64,000 nt of DNA. Source: Bacillus amyloliquefaciens DSM 7 = ATCC 23350 (lineage in GTDB: Bacteria > Bacillota > Bacilli > Bacillales > Bacillaceae). The stretch covers positions 1,979,001-2,043,000 of the forward strand of contig NC_014551.1 of assembly GCF_000196735.1 (NCBI RefSeq), given 5' to 3'. Below the pieces are notes generated by a model. That model was not told the DNA's origin and ran no database searches. It saw only the letters and a program-made list of their open reading frames with translations. Numbering within the stretch: the stretch's first letter is position 1; every line of letters begins with the position of its first letter. A program made the translations under genes and the position numbers. This document shows, piece by piece, positions 1 to 26,857 of the stretch.

Positions 1-3000
1 TGCAGCACCCTGTCAAAGCGCAGCTGCGTATGGTCCTCTTCATAAGCGAGCAGATTCGTCATGGTCTTGTGCTCCAGCTGAACTCCTTTTGGTTTCCCTG
101 TTGTGCCTGACGTGTAAATGATGTACATTACATCATTCTCCGAATAGGAAAGATTAAGATTGTCCGCTTCGCCTTGATATAATAACGGATCGTCAAGCAA
201 AAGCACTTCCCCTTCAAAGAGCGGCGGAATGGTGTGGCCCGCACCAGTCAAAAGCACTCCGGCGCCGCTGTCTTTCAGCATAAACGCCCGCCGTTCATCA
301 GGAAGTTCCGGATCGATAGGAAGAAATGCTGCGCCGGCCTTTAATATGGCTAAAATGCCGATCATCATATTTGCTGAGCGATCCGTGAGAACGGCCACCA
401 CCTGATCAGTGCGTGCACCTTTATCTTGAAGGACGCGCGCCAGCTGATTGGAACGTTCATTCAGCTGGCGATAAGTCAGTGCCTGATTTCCAAACAGGAC
501 GGCTTCATGGTCTGGGTTAAGCTCAGCCTGCTGCTCAAAAAGCTGATGAACCGTTGTCGGAATTCGTTTATCTGCGGTATCGTTAAAGAGTTTCTGAATT
601 TCACTATTCTCTTTTCGAGTCATCATATTTAACCTAGCCAGTTCGGCTTCAGGCTGTTTGATAATCGAATCAATCAGCTGTACAAAATGCCCCATCATAC
701 GTTCGATCGTTTCCGGTTTAAACAGAGACGTCAAGTATTCCATCGTAAAATGAATACCCGACTCTTCTTCCACAGCCGTTAAGGTTAAATCAAATTTCGC
801 CATCGTATGTTCGTTTGGATATGGTTTAAAAGATACGTCTTTTATCTCTAACTGTTCCTGCTCCGTGTTTTGAAGCACAAACATGGTGTCGAACAACGGA
901 TTACGGCTTAAATCTCTGGCGATATTCAGTTGATCGATCAGTGCTTCAAACGGGTAATCTTGATGCTCATAGGCTTTTAGTGCATTCTCCTTCACTTCGG
1001 ACAGATACTGAGTGAACGTCTTCCCTTTTTCTGGGTAATTTCTCATTGCCAGTGTATTGACAAACATTCCGATAATGGGTTCCAAATCCGCATGCGGTCT
1101 TCCCGCTATAGGACTGCCGACAATAATGTCTTCCTGGCCGCTGTATTTTGAAAGCAATAATGTATAAGACGCAAGGAGCACCATATATAAAGTAGATTCG
1201 GTTTGGGATGCCAGCTGCTTCAACCCGGCGCTTTTTTGCTTATCCAGCGTAAAATGCATCGTGGCTCCCGCAAAACCCCTTGCCGACGGCCGTATATAAT
1301 CGGTCGGCAGATGAAGGACAGGAACGTCGCCGCTGTACAGCTCTGACCAATAGGCTTCTTGATTTTGCATCTCCTTTAATCTCGCTTCTCCGGTCTGCCA
1401 TACTGCGTAGTCCTTGTACTGGATGCGCAGAGGCGGTAATGTCTCTCCTTCATAAATCCGGATAAATTCTTTGATCAATACGTTCATGGATGTTCCGTCA
1501 GAAATAATGTGATGCATATCAAACATCAGAATTCCGCGATCTGGTTGAAGTTCGATCAGCCCCACGCGAAGCAGCGGCGGCTCCTCGAGGTGAAACGGAC
1601 GGATAAATTGGCGGATATAAAGATCCGCATCATTTTCTTCCGCCTGATACCACTCTGCTTCGAACGCTGCGTGATCCAAGACATACTGGACAGGTTCTCC
1701 GCCGGCCATTTTAAAACCGGTACGCAAAGATTCATGACGCTGAATCAGTGTGAGGAAGGCTTGTTGCAGCTTTTCACGATCAATCGTTCCTTCGACAGCC
1801 ATCAGGCCCAGCATGTTATAACTGAGTTCTCCTCCTTCCAGAGAATTGAGAATGTACAACCGTTTTTGTGCTGAGGATACCGGATAATAAGGTCTTTTTT
1901 CAATTGCAGGAATAGCGGCATATCCGGTTGACTCCGTTTCTGTGATCATCCGCGCGAGCTGTTCAATGGTTGGAAAAAGGAACACGTCCCGCAAAGGAAT
2001 TTGGACATGCATTTGCTTTTGTATTTTTGCTAGCAGCGCCGTTGCACGCAGGGAGTGTCCGCCGATATCAAAAAAGTTATCTCGAATCCCCACCTGCTCT
2101 AACCCGAGAACATCCTGCCAAATTGCCGTCAGCTGAATTTCTGCAGAAGTCCGCGGCGGCACATATTCTATGCCCCTGTCCCGCTTGTTGACCGGAGCCG
2201 GTAATAACTGACGGTTCAGCTTCCCGTTTGGCGTAAGCGGCATTTGATCCAGCTGCACAAAATAAGCCGGTATCATATATCCCGGTAAATGCCGGGCCAT
2301 ATTTTCGCGAAGTTCATTGATCTGTATTGGCTTGTCCGCAGAATAGTATCCGCACAGGTAATATTCTTCATCTGCATCTTCAAGGGCGATTACGGCGGCT
2401 TCTTGAATATCAGGAATGGTCAGCATCACCGATTCGATTTCACCGAGTTCAATCCGAAAACCGTGAATTTTCACCTGATGGTCAATCCGGCCGATAAATT
2501 CAATATTTCCATCCGGCAGAAGGCGGGCCAGATCACCGGTTCTGTACATTCGGTCTGTCGGGACAAACGGATCGGCAGCAAATTTTTCATTCGTTAGTTC
2601 CGGCAGGTTCAAGTAACCCCGCCCGACACCGTCCCCTGCAATATACAGCTCGCCTTGGACGCCCGCCGGTTGCAGCCGTTTTTTTGAATCAAGAATGTAC
2701 ATGCGGTTGCTGCCTAACGGCTTGCCTATAGGGACATGAATTTGACTGCGTATCCAAGCATCTGCAGAACATTCAATGTGGAACAGGGACGCGTCTACGC
2801 AAGTTTCTGTAGGCCCATATACATTGGTAATCCTTGGCGCAGCGCCATGGTCGCCGAATAATCGCATGAATTTATTTACCGTCATCTTGGAAAGAGCCTC
2901 TCCGCCGATTAAAAGGTGTTGAAGCGGGACTCCCTGCAAATCACCTGCAGCTATTAAGAGCTTTAAATGGGCAGGTGTTCCGTCGGTAATATCAATGCAA

Positions 3001-6000
3001 TGCTCCCGATAGTAACGACATAATGCAGTACCGTCTGACACGACCTCTTTCGGAACAATAAACAAGGTATGTCCTAACAGCAAAGAAGCATATATTTGCT
3101 GAACAGAAGCATCGAAGTAATAGGGAGCGAGCATGGCTACATTCAGCTCCCCCTTATGAGCAGAGTAAACTTGGCGGCTCAGCCCTTCAATCAGGTGAAT
3201 GACTTGGCGATGTTCAATTAACGTGCCTTTAGGCTTTCCAGTCGTGCCGGAAGTATAAATGGCATAGGCCAGTTGAGTCGACTGATGAGAGAGCGCAAGG
3301 TCGTTTCCTTCTTCGTGGCAGGCATGCTCCTCCAAGAGATCGATACATGTCCGCGGGCAGCCGATGTTATCCTGCAGTTTTCCGCGATAAAGCAATACGC
3401 TGATGCCTGAATCACTTAAAATATAACGGATGCGTTCAGGCGGAGAATCGGGATCTATCGGCAGATATGCGCCGCCCGCTTTTAACACTCCTAAGATGCC
3501 TACAATCATCTCCAGCGAGCGTTCAGTCATAATGCCGACAAGCTGATCCGCCCGCACACCTTTCGCCTGCAAGGTTCGCGCAAGCTGATTGGCACGCCTG
3601 TTTAATTCTTCGTAGGTTAGTTGCTTACCCTCGTATACAACGGCCGCTTGGTTCGGCGTACGGTGCGCCTGTTCCTCGAACATCTCATGAATCGTTTGTT
3701 CAAGGGAGTATTGCATGCCGCCAGATTGAAAATCGCTGAGCAGTTGTTCTTTTTCTTGCTGAGAGAGAAGCTCCAAATCTTCTATTTTGACAGACGGCTG
3801 CTGCAATACTTGCTGCATGAGCTGTTCAAAATGTCCGCGAAGCCGCTCCACATCAGATTTTTCATATTCGTTTTCGTTAAAACCGAAATGAACGGCCAGC
3901 TGTTCGCCAGGAATGACAACCACATTCAAATCATAGTGGGAGTGTTCCTGCATATGAAAGTTCGTGATGTTCAGCTCTGTATCATGATGGCCAGCCTCTT
4001 CGACCTGCTCCCCTATCGGATAGTTTTCAAAGATCATGATATGGTCAATCAGGTTTTGCTTTTGATCCGTTTGTGTCTGAATTTCATATAAAGGATAGGT
4101 ATCGTATGCTTGGGAAGCCAATGCCTTTTGTTGAACCATTTGCATCGTGTCGGTAAAAGAGCTGTCCTCATCACAGCGGATGCGGACCGGAATGGTATTG
4201 ATGAACAGGCCGATCATCTGTTCCACCCCAGGAATTTCCGCCGGTCTTCCGGACACGACGCTGCCAAAGACAACGTCTGGGGAACCGCTGTATTTCTGTA
4301 ATAAAATTCCCCACACCGTTTGGATCAGTGAATGTAATGTAACTTGATGCTGATTTGAGATCTGCTGCAGCCGTTTTGTCTGTTCTCGGTCTAATTCGCA
4401 GATCACATTGGCATAGGCATAGTCTTTTTGTTCATGCTGTGTTCTTTTATGAAGAAGCCTGGTTTCACCTTTATAACCGTCAAGATACTCGCTCCAGTAC
4501 CGTTTGGCCTCTCTGTGATCTTGTAGGTCAAGCCATTCGATATAGTCGCTGTAAGGAGCTGCAGATGAAAGGTCTGTTTCCCTGCCTTCTTGCAAGGCTC
4601 TATAATGCTCAAACACTTCCTTCGTGATAAGAGACAGGCACCAGCCGTCCATAACAATATGATGAAAGCTCCAAATCAAATGATATTTGCGGTCTTCCAT
4701 ACGGAAAATCGCTATGCGCATCAGCGGACCCCGAGCCAAGTCAAATCCTTTTTCCTTGTCTTCTCTTTGATAGGCTGCGATTTCATCCTCGCGGTGGTAC
4801 TCCTCTTTGTCGCGCAAATCTGCAAAATGAATCTGCGGTTTTTGCGTTTTATAGACAATTTGTAAAGGAGTATCGTTCCAGCCGCTGTAAAAACGGGTTC
4901 TGAGCACGGCGTATTTTTCAAATAATCGTTCCAGGCTTGCTTTAAACCAATCAATCTTTAACTCTCCCTGTAAATCGAACGATGCTTGTTCGAAATAAGA
5001 ATGCGAGTCCTCATCCAGCAAGCTGTGGAAGAGCATTCCTTTCTGCATCGGAGTGAGCGGATAAACGTTTTCAATCTCACCTGCATGCGGCAGTTGAATG
5101 AGGAGCTGATCCAATTCGTCAATGGACATGCCTTTTAACAAAATATCGCTTGGCGTCAGTTCCGATTGTTCTTTCTGCACGCAATGCGTAATAATTGTCC
5201 GCAGGCAGCTTTGAATCGTTTCCGCTAACCGCTTGATCGTTTCTCTTGCGTACTGTTTGCTGCTGTAGCTGATCGTAAGCGTCAGCCGGCCGTCGGTTAT
5301 CATTCCGTTTATATTCAATACATATGGTCTGGCTTGATTCCCGCTTGAGTCTGAACCGCAGGAGTAAGAAGATAATTGAACCCTATGCTGCTGCAAATCT
5401 TGGTCAAACTGCCCCAGGTAGTTAAAACTAATCTCCGGATTCAGTTTTGATGGCATCCCGCCGCTTAAGTACCTTGCTATCCCATATCCGATCCCTTTAT
5501 CCGGAATTTGGCGCAGCCCTTCTTTGGTCATCTTGATATAATCAGAGATTTCTTTGCCTGGCTGCGCGTGAAGCACAACCGGATACAGGCTTGTAAACCA
5601 TCCAACCGTGCGGGAGATATCCATATCTTGAAAAATCTGTTCTCTTCCGTGTCCCTCTAAATGAATCGGAATGTGTTCAAGTCCTGACCAGTGTGATATG
5701 GAAAGACCAAGGGAAGTTAAAAGCAAATCGTTTATTTCAGTGTTATAGGCGCGATTCGCTTGTTTTAATAACAGCTCCGTTTCCTCTTTAGTCCATTCCA
5801 CAGCTGCCGTTTCACTGTCTTTTGCAGTAGTCTGTGTTTCATGAAAATCTGTAGGCAGCGGTTTTACTTCGGTTTGTTCGATCTTTGTCCAATACTCCTG
5901 TTCTTGTTTTATCGTTTCACTTTGCGCATATTCTGAAAGTCTCTTGGCCCATAATTGGAAAGAGTCTGTTTTTTGCGGCAGTTGAACCACTTGCCCGTTC

Positions 6001-9000
6001 TCAGCTTGCCTGTAGCCGCTGACGATATCCTCCAATAAAATGCGCCATGAAACCCCGTCTACAATCAAATGATGAATGGCAATCAGTAAATGATCTCCAT
6101 CTGCACATTGAAACAGCCCGGCTTTCATTAACGGCCCGTCACTTAAACGCATACTGCCTTGTATCTCGTCAGCCTTGGCCTCAATTATCTGCCCCGGGTC
6201 GGACTCTGCTTTCAGATTCAGGACTTCAAGGTGGTACAGCCTGCTTTGGCCGATCTCTGCATTTTGTGCCTCGTATCCTTTTTCTGTCTGCCGGAACGTC
6301 ATGCGAAGCGCGTCGTGATGTTCAGCGAGCTTTTGCAGGGTTTGACGAAGCGGCGTTTCCTGAAAACCTTCCGGCGCAAACAGCATGACGGCTTGATTAT
6401 AATAATGCGGATCTACCGTTATGTGATCAAAGAACCAATGCTGAATAGGAGTCAGGCTGACTTTTCCTTTGACTTCACCCTGATCGGCTATACGTACATT
6501 CTGCTTGATATGCGGACTCAATTCGGCAATCGTTGCATATTGAAACAAGTCTTTGATTTCCATTTTGTATCCGCTCTGTTTTAATCTGGATGACACTTGA
6601 ATTGATTTAATCGAATCTCCGCCGAGATCAAAGAAATTATCCAGAATACCGACGTTCTCTGCGCCTAATACCGATTCCCAGACGGAAACTAATATTTCTT
6701 CCGCTTTCGTTCGGGGAGCCTTATACTCTGCTCTGTCCTGCAGCCCGAAATCCGGAGCCGGCAGCCCTTTTCTGTTTATTTTTCCGTTGGAGGTTAAAGG
6801 CATTTCATCCATCTCGATAAAATAAGCCGGAATCATATAACTTGCCAGGGTTTGAGACAATTGTTTTCGAAGCTTGGATACCGTTATTTGTCCGCAGCTC
6901 ACGTAATATGCACACAATTGTTTGAACCCGTGGACATCTTCTCTGGCTGTCACGACCGCTTCTTTGATTGCTTCTTCTTGGTGCAGTGCCGCCTCGATTT
7001 CTCCTAATTCGATACGATAGCCTCTGATTTTTACTTGTTCATCTATTCTCCCCGTATATTCGATGTTTCCGTCGGCCAGCCACTTCGCCAAATCTCCGGT
7101 CTTATACATCTTGGCTCCGGGTTCAAACGGGTCATCGACAAATTTCTCTGCCGTTAATTCCGGCCGGTTTAAATATCCTCTTGCCACGCCGGCGCCGCTG
7201 ATATAGATTTCCCCAGGGACACCGACCGGCACGGGTTTCCTATTCTCATCAAGGACATAAATGCTCATGTTTGCTGCAGCGGTTCCGATCGGTACCGATT
7301 CCCGCCTGTCCTTTACGGCATCGTAACGGTAAATCATGCAGCCGACAACGGTTTCAGTCGGCCCGTACTCATTGCATATTTCAATCCGGCCTTCGAACTG
7401 TTCATGAATACTTTGGGCTAACCGGGTGCTTAGATTCTCCCCGCCCACAATCATTCTTCGGACAGCCGTTTTATCGGCGAGGTTCATTTCTTTTAAAACC
7501 TGCAAATGGGCCGGGGTCAATTTAATGATATCCACCCTCGGGTCCTGCACAATTGATGCAATCAGTGCTGTTTTATCCTCACCGTCGTAGACGATGATCG
7601 TATTGCCCGTGACTAGCGGTGTGAAGATAGAAGTCACCGTCAGATCAAAAGAGATTGACGAATACAACGGGAAGTTGGTTTTCTCGCCTTTTACATAAAC
7701 CTCTTTCGCCCACCAAATATAATTGGCCAAGCCCCGGTGCTCGATTAATACGCCTTTCGGCCGGCCTGTGGAACCTGACGTATAAATGACATACGCCAAA
7801 TGGCTCGCATCACTTAGCGGTTCAAGGTCAGCGTCATCTTGGTGATACGAACTTTCATCATCCAGTAAAACCGTGACGCCTTCGCAGGAGAGCTGCTCCC
7901 TGACATCCCGCTGCATCAAAATGATTTCGGCTTGAGAGTCATCCAGCATATACCGAATTCGGTCTTGCGGATATTCCGGATCGATAGGGACGTAGGCTCC
8001 GCCTGATTTTAAAACGGCAAGGATTCCGACCACCGATTCGATACTGTTTCGGCTGATGACAGCCACAGGATGATCCGCCTGCACGCCCTTCGCTCTTAAC
8101 GTTCTCGCCAATTGGTTTGCCCGCTTATTGAGCTCTCCGTACGTGAGCTGCCTGTCCTTATCGATCACGGCCGCTTGATCGGGCGTGCGCTGTGATTGCT
8201 CTTCAAATAATTGATAAACCGGTATTTGCGGAAATGGCGCAGACGTGTCGTTAAGCGTATGAAGAAGGGTTCTTTTTTCACCTTCCGTTAACAATTCCAC
8301 TTGCTCCACCAGGATATCCGCATCTGTCACGACTTGATGCAAAATTTGCATGAAATGCTCCCGAATCCGTTCTATACTTGATCGATCATACACATTGGCG
8401 TTGTATTCAAAATAGATGTTCATCGCGTCACCCGGTATAACGGTCAAATTAAAATCATAGTTCGTCTGTTCTTCCATTTGCACGTTGGAAATGGTGATGG
8501 ATGATCCGTTTTGCCGGCCTATGCTTTCCATATACTGATCAACGGGATAATTTTCGAATATCATTAAATGTGTAATTAAATCTTGCTTTTGCGTTGTCCG
8601 CGCCTGAATATCGTACAACGGGTGCGTCTCAAATTTTTGCGACGCTACTGCCCTTTCCTGCGCCTCTTTCATAAGCTCGGCAAACGTTGTTCCGGCTTCA
8701 CATCGGATTCGGACGGGAATGGTGTTAATGAATAAGCCGATCATGGTTTCCACGTTTGGAATTCCAGCCGGTCTTCCGGAAACGACACTTCCAAAAACAA
8801 CGTCTTTACTCCGGTTATATTTCTGCAGCAGAACCGCCCAAGCCGTCTGCAGCAGCGTATTCAGCGTGACGTGGCGCTTGCCGGCCGTCTGCTTCATTTT
8901 CAAAGTGAGATCAGAGCTTATTTCACACGTCACTTTCTCGAGAATGTATCGTTCATCCGCCGAATGGTGATCCTTGGGAAGGCCGGTTTGCTCTTCATAT

Positions 9001-12000
9001 CCCTCTAAATACTGATCCCAATAACGCATGGCCTCTTCTGCATCTTGCCGGCCGAGCCATTCAATGAATCGACTGTAGGGAGTAATTGACGATTGCTCAG
9101 GCTGCTTTTGCTGAAGCAAAGCAAAGTAATGTTCGAATATTTCTTTTGTGATCAGCGGCAGGCACCAGCCGTCCATCAAAATATGGTGAAAACTCCATAT
9201 AAAACGGTATGCCGTATCATCCGTACGAAGAATGAGTAACCGCATTAACTCGCCTTTCTCTAAGTCGAACCCCTGTAACTTATCTTCTCTGGCGTATTTC
9301 TGAATCATCTCTTCTTTTTGTGATTTTTTCATCTCACGTAAGTCAATGAATTGAAAACCGATCTTTTTCGTTTTTAAGATGATTTGCAGCGGCTGATCTT
9401 TCCAGCCTCTGTAAAAGTTCGTGCGAAAAATATCGTATTTTTGCGATAAGCCGTCCAAGCTTTTCGAAAATGAATCAATATCCAGATCTCCATGCAGATC
9501 AAACATCGTTTGCTGAAAATAAGCGCCTGAACTCGGGGCAAACAAGCTGTGAAACAGCATACCCTTCTGCATCGGTGTTAGCGGATAAATATTTTCCGCT
9601 TCGCCCAATTCACGTGTCTGCTCCAAAAGTTGTTCCAGTTCATCTATTGTGATGTTCTTTAACAGGATGTCACTCGGCGTCAGGGAAGTCTGCTGCCGGC
9701 TTACGCAATGCGCAATGACTTCTTGCAGACTTTCTTTCAAACTTCGGGCAAATTGCGCCATAGTCGATTTTTCGTATTGTTTGCTGCTGTAGCTCAGTGT
9801 CAGCGATAATTTCCCTTCAGCTATCATGCCGCTTACATCAAGCACGGCCAGTCTCTCTTGGTTTTCATTCATCGATAACCCAGTGGAAAAAGGCGATATG
9901 CGCAAAGCTTGATGCTTCAGATTTTGGTCAAATTGCCCTAAGTAATTAAACGATATTTCCGGATTCAGCTGAAGGGTTTCCGCTTCCGGACGCCCGGATA
10001 CATATTTAATGATGCTGTAATTCATTCCTTTATCAGGGATACGGCGCAGCCCTTCCTTCACGGCCTTAATTCGCTGTGACAGGTCTTTGCCGGCTTCCAT
10101 CCTCAGTACGACAGGGTACTGGCTTGTAAACCATCCTATCGTCCGGGAAATATCCGCATCCGGAATAATCGGTTCTCTCCCGTGGCCTTCCAAATTTACG
10201 ACAATGTCTTCCATGCCAGTCCACCTGTGAACGGCGAGTCCTAATGAAGTCAGCAGCAGATCATTGATTTCCGTGTTGTATGCGCGGTTCGCTTGTTTTA
10301 ATAATTGCTCTGTTTCCTCTTTTGTCCATTGAATCGTCAATTCTTCGCTGTCTCTTAATAACGAACCTTCGCTTATTTTGTCCTTAGGCAATGGCTGCGG
10401 CTTCGTGCTTGAAAGCTCGGACCAATAGGCAATCTCCTGCTCCAAGTCGGTTTCCTTCGCATATTTGGACAATTGATCAGCCCAGAATGGAAAGGAGTCT
10501 GTTTTTTGCGGAAGGCGGATCGTTTGCCCTTGCTCTGCCTGCTCATAACCGCTTGCAAAATCCTCAAGTAAAATTCGCCATGATACCCCGTCAATCACCA
10601 AGTGGTGAATCGCAATCAGCAAATGATCTCCGTCCGGACATTGGAACAAACCAAGCTTCATTAAAGGCCCCTGCTCTAATACCATGCTGCTTTGAATCTC
10701 ATTCGCTTTTTCGGCAATTGCTTGAGCCGGATCTGTTACCTCTTTATAATTCAACACTTCCAGATGGTATAATTCATGTTCATCCGTTCCTGTGATTCGC
10801 GCGGTGTATCCATTCGGCGTTTCTTCAAAAATCATCCTTAAGGCATCGTGATGCGATGCGATGCTTTCCATCGTCCGGCGAAGCGGATCCTCTTTAAAGC
10901 CTTCCGCCGAATATAACATGACGGCCTGATTGTAATGGTGTGCATGCGGCATTTTTTGCTCAAAAAACCAATGCTGAATCGGAGTCAGATTTGTCCTGCC
11001 GCTCACTTCCCCTTGATCGGCCATTCTGCTGACCGGCACTACAAACGGACTTAGTTCAGCAATCGCGGGATATTTAAACAAATTGTTCATATCAACCTTG
11101 TATCCGGCTTGATACAATCTGGAAGACACCTGAATTGATTTAATCGAATCTCCGCCAAAATCAAAGAAATTATCCAGAATTCCTATACGTTCTGCCCCCA
11201 ATACTTCCTGCCAGATAGACACCAGCAGTTCTTCTGTTGTGTTTCGCGGGGCTATGTATTCATTTTCCGTCCGCGTTTTTTCTTCGGCAGCAGGCAAAGC
11301 TTTCAAATCAATCTTTCCATTGGAAGTGAGCGGTATGTGTTCCAAATGGATAAAGTAAGAGGGAATCATATAATCCGGCAGTTTACGGGATAATTCGTCT
11401 CTGAACTGCGCGGCGGTCAAAGAAGGCTCGCCGACATAATAGGCATACAATTGCCTGGCTCCGTCTTCGTCTTCCCGCGCAACGACTGCAGCTTCACGAA
11501 CGTTCTCCAGATTGAACATGGCTGCCTCTGCCTCGCCGATCTCAATCCGGTAGCCGCGAATTTTCACTTGGTGATCAATTCGTCCTAAATATTCGATCCT
11601 TCCATCTGGCAGCCATCTTGCGAGATCACCCGTTTTGTACATCTTTTGAGCGGGGAGATGCAAATGCTGAACAAACTTTTCCTCCGTCAATTCAGGCCGA
11701 TTGAGGTAGCCGCGGGCCACTCCCGCTCCTCCGACATACAGCTCTCCCGGTACGCCGATCGGCTGGATTTGCTGGTGCGCTCCTAAAATATAGGCTTGAT
11801 GGTTAGCCACCGGTTTGCCGATTGTGATCTGTTCATCAGCGGACTGAACAGGGTGAAACGTAGAAACCACGCTATTTTCTGTCGGTCCGTATTCATTATT
11901 GATTCGAATATGAGGCTGCAGAGAATACAGCTTCTCAACTGTATCTGTTTCCAGCTGCTCTCCGCCTACAACAACATGCTGGACATCAATGAAGTCCTCT

Positions 12001-13541
12001 GCGTTCATCTGTTCGATCATCGTTTTCAGAAGACGGGGAGAAGTTGAGAAATGTGTAATTCTCTCCTGTTTCATGACATTTTGAATGGCGAAAAGGTCTT
12101 TATTCTCTTCATTCGGCAAAAGATGCAAGGTTGCCCCCGAAATAAGCGGGCCGAAGAAATTTAAAATAAATGCATCAAAAACATAGGGGTACAAGACAAG
12201 CACACGGTCCTTGGCAGAATGCTTAAAAAACGCCTTCTTCCACTGCAGCGAGTTCGCAATGCCGCCGTGTTCAACCATAACCCCTTTCGGCTTTCCTGTT
12301 GTGCCTGAAGTATAGATGACATAGGCTAAATGGCTGTGTTCGGCTATAGGTGATAACAATGAGCAATCGGCATGGTAAGATGTTTCATCATTCAGATCAA
12401 TCGTCGGACCGTCAAAGGTGAGGCTGTTTTTAAAATGATGCTGTACAAGGAGAACATCTGCATTCGCATCATGAAGCAAATATTGAAGCCGCTCATTTGG
12501 ATATTCAGGGTCCAGGGGCACATAAGCGCCCCCCGCTTTCCAAACGGCTATAATAGACACGATCATCTCCAATGAACGATCAGCCAGAATAGCGACCAAC
12601 GAATCGGCTTGAACCCCGCAGTTGCGCAATGTTCTTGCCAAACGGTTGGCTCTTTCATTCAATTCTCTGTACGTCAAATGGCAGTTTTTAAACTTCACGG
12701 CTGGATGCTCGGGCGTTCTTTCTGCCTGCTCTTCAAATAATTGATAAACGGTTCTGCTCCCGGAGTAATCTGCGCCGGTGTCATTGAAATCAAACAATAG
12801 TTTCTGTTTTTCCGTCTCGGGTATCATTTCTGCCGTATGGATTGCAGTTTGAGGCTGAAACAAGATCACGGACAGCAGCTGATCCAAATGGGCTGCAATT
12901 TGATCCATATAGCGCTCATCGTACAGATTGCCGTTATAAAAAAGCTTCAAGTGAACCCCGTTGTTCTCCATATCAAAGTGAAACAGCGTATCGGTTGCAG
13001 CGTCTTCCTTAAATTTTAAGGAATGAATTTCGTTAAGCGAAACGACGGTATGAATGAACGGAATATGCTCATCATTGTATTGCACGTTTAGATTCTGAAC
13101 CATTTTCCGGAACGGCAGGTTTTGATTTTTCAGCGAATCATTAACGGCTTCTTTCAGTTGCTGGAATACGCTTTTGAACGTGCTTTCGCTTGTAAGCGTA
13201 TTTTTTAAGAGGACGATGGTATTAACGGCTGACTGGCTGCTTTTTTGCTTCGATACCGTTGGAATGCCGAGAATCAAACTCGCTCGATCCGTATATTTAT
13301 ACAGCAAGCATTCAATACCAGCCAATAAAATCAAATAGGCTGCCATTTCGGAATGATTCGCCATTGTCATGATTCTCTGAGATACTTCCGGAGATAAGGA
13401 ACGGCAGATGCATTTTTCCTGATAGCCGATACGGGCCAATGACGCATTATCCTCTGCTTTGAAGTAAGGGAATACGCTTAGGCCGTCATCTTCATCAAAC
13501 AGGTTATCCCAGTACGTTTCTTGATTTCTAAATACCGACAT
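1..13541 (-). CDS. ituB: Iturin-family NRPS ItuB (partial, C-terminus outside window)
   Basis: Second synthetase of an iturin-type lipopeptide, reading off the left edge after about 4513 residues without a stop. Start ATG at 13541 has GAGGTG 5 nt upstream and lies 48 nt after ituA. Domains by approximate residue: half condensation domain 1-250 (no HHxxxDG); A 265-770; PCP (GGDSI, Ser about 798); E (HHLVIDG about 980); C (HHILMDG about 1454); A 1770-2290; PCP (about 2308); E (HHLIVDG about 2491); C (about 2962); A 3290-3790; PCP (GGHSL about 3827); C (HHIISDG about 4011); A from about 4310, cut after core A3. Specificity pockets read by alignment to GrsA are DALSVGEVVK (Tyr), DLTKIGEVGK (Asn) and DAQDLGVVDK (Gln). 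E domains after Tyr and Asn predict D-Tyr2 and D-Asn3, then L-Gln4. Gln rather than Pro or Ser at position 4 fits iturin A, mycosubtilin or bacillomycin F. ituB is the inferred name; mycB or a bacillomycin F gene are alternatives. Confidence 0.92.
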   Translation of the reverse strand, partial: MSVFRNQETYWDNLFDEDDGLSVFPYFKAEDNASLARIGYQEKCICRSLSPEVSQRIMTMANHSEMAAYLILLAGIECLLYKYTDRASLILGIPTVSKQKSSQSAVNTIVLLKNTLTSESTFKSVFQQLKEAVNDSLKNQNLPFRKMVQNLNVQYNDEHIPFIHTVVSLNEIHSLKFKEDAATDTLFHFDMENNGVHLKLFYNGNLYDERYMDQIAAHLDQLLSVILFQPQTAIHTAEMIPETEKQKLLFDFNDTGADYSGSRTVYQLFEEQAERTPEHPAVKFKNCHLTYRELNERANRLARTLRNCGVQADSLVAILADRSLEMIVSIIAVWKAGGAYVPLDPEYPNERLQYLLHDANADVLLVQHHFKNSLTFDGPTIDLNDETSYHADCSLLSPIAEHSHLAYVIYTSGTTGKPKGVMVEHGGIANSLQWKKAFFKHSAKDRVLVLYPYVFDAFILNFFGPLISGATLHLLPNEENKDLFAIQNVMKQERITHFSTSPRLLKTMIEQMNAEDFIDVQHVVVGGEQLETDTVEKLYSLQPHIRINNEYGPTENSVVSTFHPVQSADEQITIGKPVANHQAYILGAHQQIQPIGVPGELYVGGAGVARGYLNRPELTEEKFVQHLHLPAQKMYKTGDLARWLPDGRIEYLGRIDHQVKIRGYRIEIGEAEAAMFNLENVREAAVVAREDEDGARQLYAYYVGEPSLTAAQFRDELSRKLPDYMIPSYFIHLEHIPLTSNGKIDLKALPAAEEKTRTENEYIAPRNTTEELLVSIWQEVLGAERIGILDNFFDFGGDSIKSIQVSSRLYQAGYKVDMNNLFKYPAIAELSPFVVPVSRMADQGEVSGRTNLTPIQHWFFEQKMPHAHHYNQAVMLYSAEGFKEDPLRRTMESIASHHDALRMIFEETPNGYTARITGTDEHELYHLEVLNYKEVTDPAQAIAEKANEIQSSMVLEQGPLMKLGLFQCPDGDHLLIAIHHLVIDGVSWRILLEDFASGYEQAEQGQTIRLPQKTDSFPFWADQLSKYAKETDLEQEIAYWSELSSTKPQPLPKDKISEGSLLRDSEELTIQWTKEETEQLLKQANRAYNTEINDLLLTSLGLAVHRWTGMEDIVVNLEGHGREPIIPDADISRTIGWFTSQYPVVLRMEAGKDLSQRIKAVKEGLRRIPDKGMNYSIIKYVSGRPEAETLQLNPEISFNYLGQFDQNLKHQALRISPFSTGLSMNENQERLAVLDVSGMIAEGKLSLTLSYSSKQYEKSTMAQFARSLKESLQEVIAHCVSRQQTSLTPSDILLKNITIDELEQLLEQTRELGEAENIYPLTPMQKGMLFHSLFAPSSGAYFQQTMFDLHGDLDIDSFSKSLDGLSQKYDIFRTNFYRGWKDQPLQIILKTKKIGFQFIDLREMKKSQKEEMIQKYAREDKLQGFDLEKGELMRLLILRTDDTAYRFIWSFHHILMDGWCLPLITKEIFEHYFALLQQKQPEQSSITPYSRFIEWLGRQDAEEAMRYWDQYLEGYEEQTGLPKDHHSADERYILEKVTCEISSDLTLKMKQTAGKRHVTLNTLLQTAWAVLLQKYNRSKDVVFGSVVSGRPAGIPNVETMIGLFINTIPVRIRCEAGTTFAELMKEAQERAVASQKFETHPLYDIQARTTQKQDLITHLMIFENYPVDQYMESIGRQNGSSITISNVQMEEQTNYDFNLTVIPGDAMNIYFEYNANVYDRSSIERIREHFMQILHQVVTDADILVEQVELLTEGEKRTLLHTLNDTSAPFPQIPVYQLFEEQSQRTPDQAAVIDKDRQLTYGELNKRANQLARTLRAKGVQADHPVAVISRNSIESVVGILAVLKSGGAYVPIDPEYPQDRIRYMLDDSQAEIILMQRDVREQLSCEGVTVLLDDESSYHQDDADLEPLSDASHLAYVIYTSGSTGRPKGVLIEHRGLANYIWWAKEVYVKGEKTNFPLYSSISFDLTVTSIFTPLVTGNTIIVYDGEDKTALIASIVQDPRVDIIKLTPAHLQVLKEMNLADKTAVRRMIVGGENLSTRLAQSIHEQFEGRIEICNEYGPTETVVGCMIYRYDAVKDRRESVPIGTAAANMSIYVLDENRKPVPVGVPGEIYISGAGVARGYLNRPELTAEKFVDDPFEPGAKMYKTGDLAKWLADGNIEYTGRIDEQVKIRGYRIELGEIEAALHQEEAIKEAVVTAREDVHGFKQLCAYYVSCGQITVSKLRKQLSQTLASYMIPAYFIEMDEMPLTSNGKINRKGLPAPDFGLQDRAEYKAPRTKAEEILVSVWESVLGAENVGILDNFFDLGGDSIKSIQVSSRLKQSGYKMEIKDLFQYATIAELSPHIKQNVRIADQGEVKGKVSLTPIQHWFFDHITVDPHYYNQAVMLFAPEGFQETPLRQTLQKLAEHHDALRMTFRQTEKGYEAQNAEIGQSRLYHLEVLNLKAESDPGQIIEAKADEIQGSMRLSDGPLMKAGLFQCADGDHLLIAIHHLIVDGVSWRILLEDIVSGYRQAENGQVVQLPQKTDSFQLWAKRLSEYAQSETIKQEQEYWTKIEQTEVKPLPTDFHETQTTAKDSETAAVEWTKEETELLLKQANRAYNTEINDLLLTSLGLSISHWSGLEHIPIHLEGHGREQIFQDMDISRTVGWFTSLYPVVLHAQPGKEISDYIKMTKEGLRQIPDKGIGYGIARYLSGGMPSKLNPEISFNYLGQFDQDLQQHRVQLSSYSCGSDSSGNQARPYVLNINGMITDGRLTLTISYSSKQYARETIKRLAETIQSCLRTIITHCVQKEQSELTPSDILLKGMSIDELDQLLIQLPHAGEIENVYPLTPMQKGMLFHSLLDEDSHSYFEQASFDLQGELKIDWFKASLERLFEKYAVLRTRFYSGWNDTPLQIVYKTQKPQIHFADLRDKEEYHREDEIAAYQREDKEKGFDLARGPLMRIAIFRMEDRKYHLIWSFHHIVMDGWCLSLITKEVFEHYRALQEGRETDLSSAAPYSDYIEWLDLQDHREAKRYWSEYLDGYKGETRLLHKRTQHEQKDYAYANVICELDREQTKRLQQISNQHQVTLHSLIQTVWGILLQKYSGSPDVVFGSVVSGRPAEIPGVEQMIGLFINTIPVRIRCDEDSSFTDTMQMVQQKALASQAYDTYPLYEIQTQTDQKQNLIDHIMIFENYPIGEQVEEAGHHDTELNITNFHMQEHSHYDLNVVVIPGEQLAVHFGFNENEYEKSDVERLRGHFEQLMQQVLQQPSVKIEDLELLSQQEKEQLLSDFQSGGMQYSLEQTIHEMFEEQAHRTPNQAAVVYEGKQLTYEELNRRANQLARTLQAKGVRADQLVGIMTERSLEMIVGILGVLKAGGAYLPIDPDSPPERIRYILSDSGISVLLYRGKLQDNIGCPRTCIDLLEEHACHEEGNDLALSHQSTQLAYAIYTSGTTGKPKGTLIEHRQVIHLIEGLSRQVYSAHKGELNVAMLAPYYFDASVQQIYASLLLGHTLFIVPKEVVSDGTALCRYYREHCIDITDGTPAHLKLLIAAGDLQGVPLQHLLIGGEALSKMTVNKFMRLFGDHGAAPRITNVYGPTETCVDASLFHIECSADAWIRSQIHVPIGKPLGSNRMYILDSKKRLQPAGVQGELYIAGDGVGRGYLNLPELTNEKFAADPFVPTDRMYRTGDLARLLPDGNIEFIGRIDHQVKIHGFRIELGEIESVMLTIPDIQEAAVIALEDADEEYYLCGYYSADKPIQINELRENMARHLPGYMIPAYFVQLDQMPLTPNGKLNRQLLPAPVNKRDRGIEYVPPRTSAEIQLTAIWQDVLGLEQVGIRDNFFDIGGHSLRATALLAKIQKQMHVQIPLRDVFLFPTIEQLARMITETESTGYAAIPAIEKRPYYPVSSAQKRLYILNSLEGGELSYNMLGLMAVEGTIDREKLQQAFLTLIQRHESLRTGFKMAGGEPVQYVLDHAAFEAEWYQAEENDADLYIRQFIRPFHLEEPPLLRVGLIELQPDRGILMFDMHHIISDGTSMNVLIKEFIRIYEGETLPPLRIQYKDYAVWQTGEARLKEMQNQEAYWSELYSGDVPVLHLPTDYIRPSARGFAGATMHFTLDKQKSAGLKQLASQTESTLYMVLLASYTLLLSKYSGQEDIIVGSPIAGRPHADLEPIIGMFVNTLAMRNYPEKGKTFTQYLSEVKENALKAYEHQDYPFEALIDQLNIARDLSRNPLFDTMFVLQNTEQEQLEIKDVSFKPYPNEHTMAKFDLTLTAVEEESGIHFTMEYLTSLFKPETIERMMGHFVQLIDSIIKQPEAELARLNMMTRKENSEIQKLFNDTADKRIPTTVHQLFEQQAELNPDHEAVLFGNQALTYRQLNERSNQLARVLQDKGARTDQVVAVLTDRSANMMIGILAILKAGAAFLPIDPELPDERRAFMLKDSGAGVLLTGAGHTIPPLFEGEVLLLDDPLLYQGEADNLNLSYSENDVMYIIYTSGTTGKPKGVQLEHKTMTNLLAYEEDHTQLRFDRVL

Positions 13542-13589
13542 TGGAGCACCTCGTTTTGTATAATTTAAGGAACTAAATAAATGCTTTTC

Positions 13590-26760
<13,171 letters not shown>

Positions 26761-26821
26761 GAGTTCCCTCCGATCGCATCGAGATCCAATATCATACAAT
26801 ATATCCCTTTATCTAACATCC

Positions 26822-26857
26822 TAGCATGATTATAACAAAGGTGTATAGAATACTTTC
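26822..26857 (-). promoter_or_regulatory. Probable sigma-A promoter of the itu operon
   Basis: On the minus strand a perfect TATAAT lies at 26829-26834, giving a start near 26822 and a leader of about 62 nt before the ituD ATG. At 17 nt spacing the -35 position reads GAAAGT (26852-26857), a poor match. A weak -35 fits the activator-dependent expression known for the related bmy promoter (DegU, ComA/DegQ effects), but no DegU site was assigned here. Confidence 0.5.

Noticed and set aside
26761..26799. Longer ituD starting at 26799
   Set aside because: The extra 13 residues have no ribosome binding site and precede the conserved FabD N-terminus; GGAGGG sits correctly before 26760.
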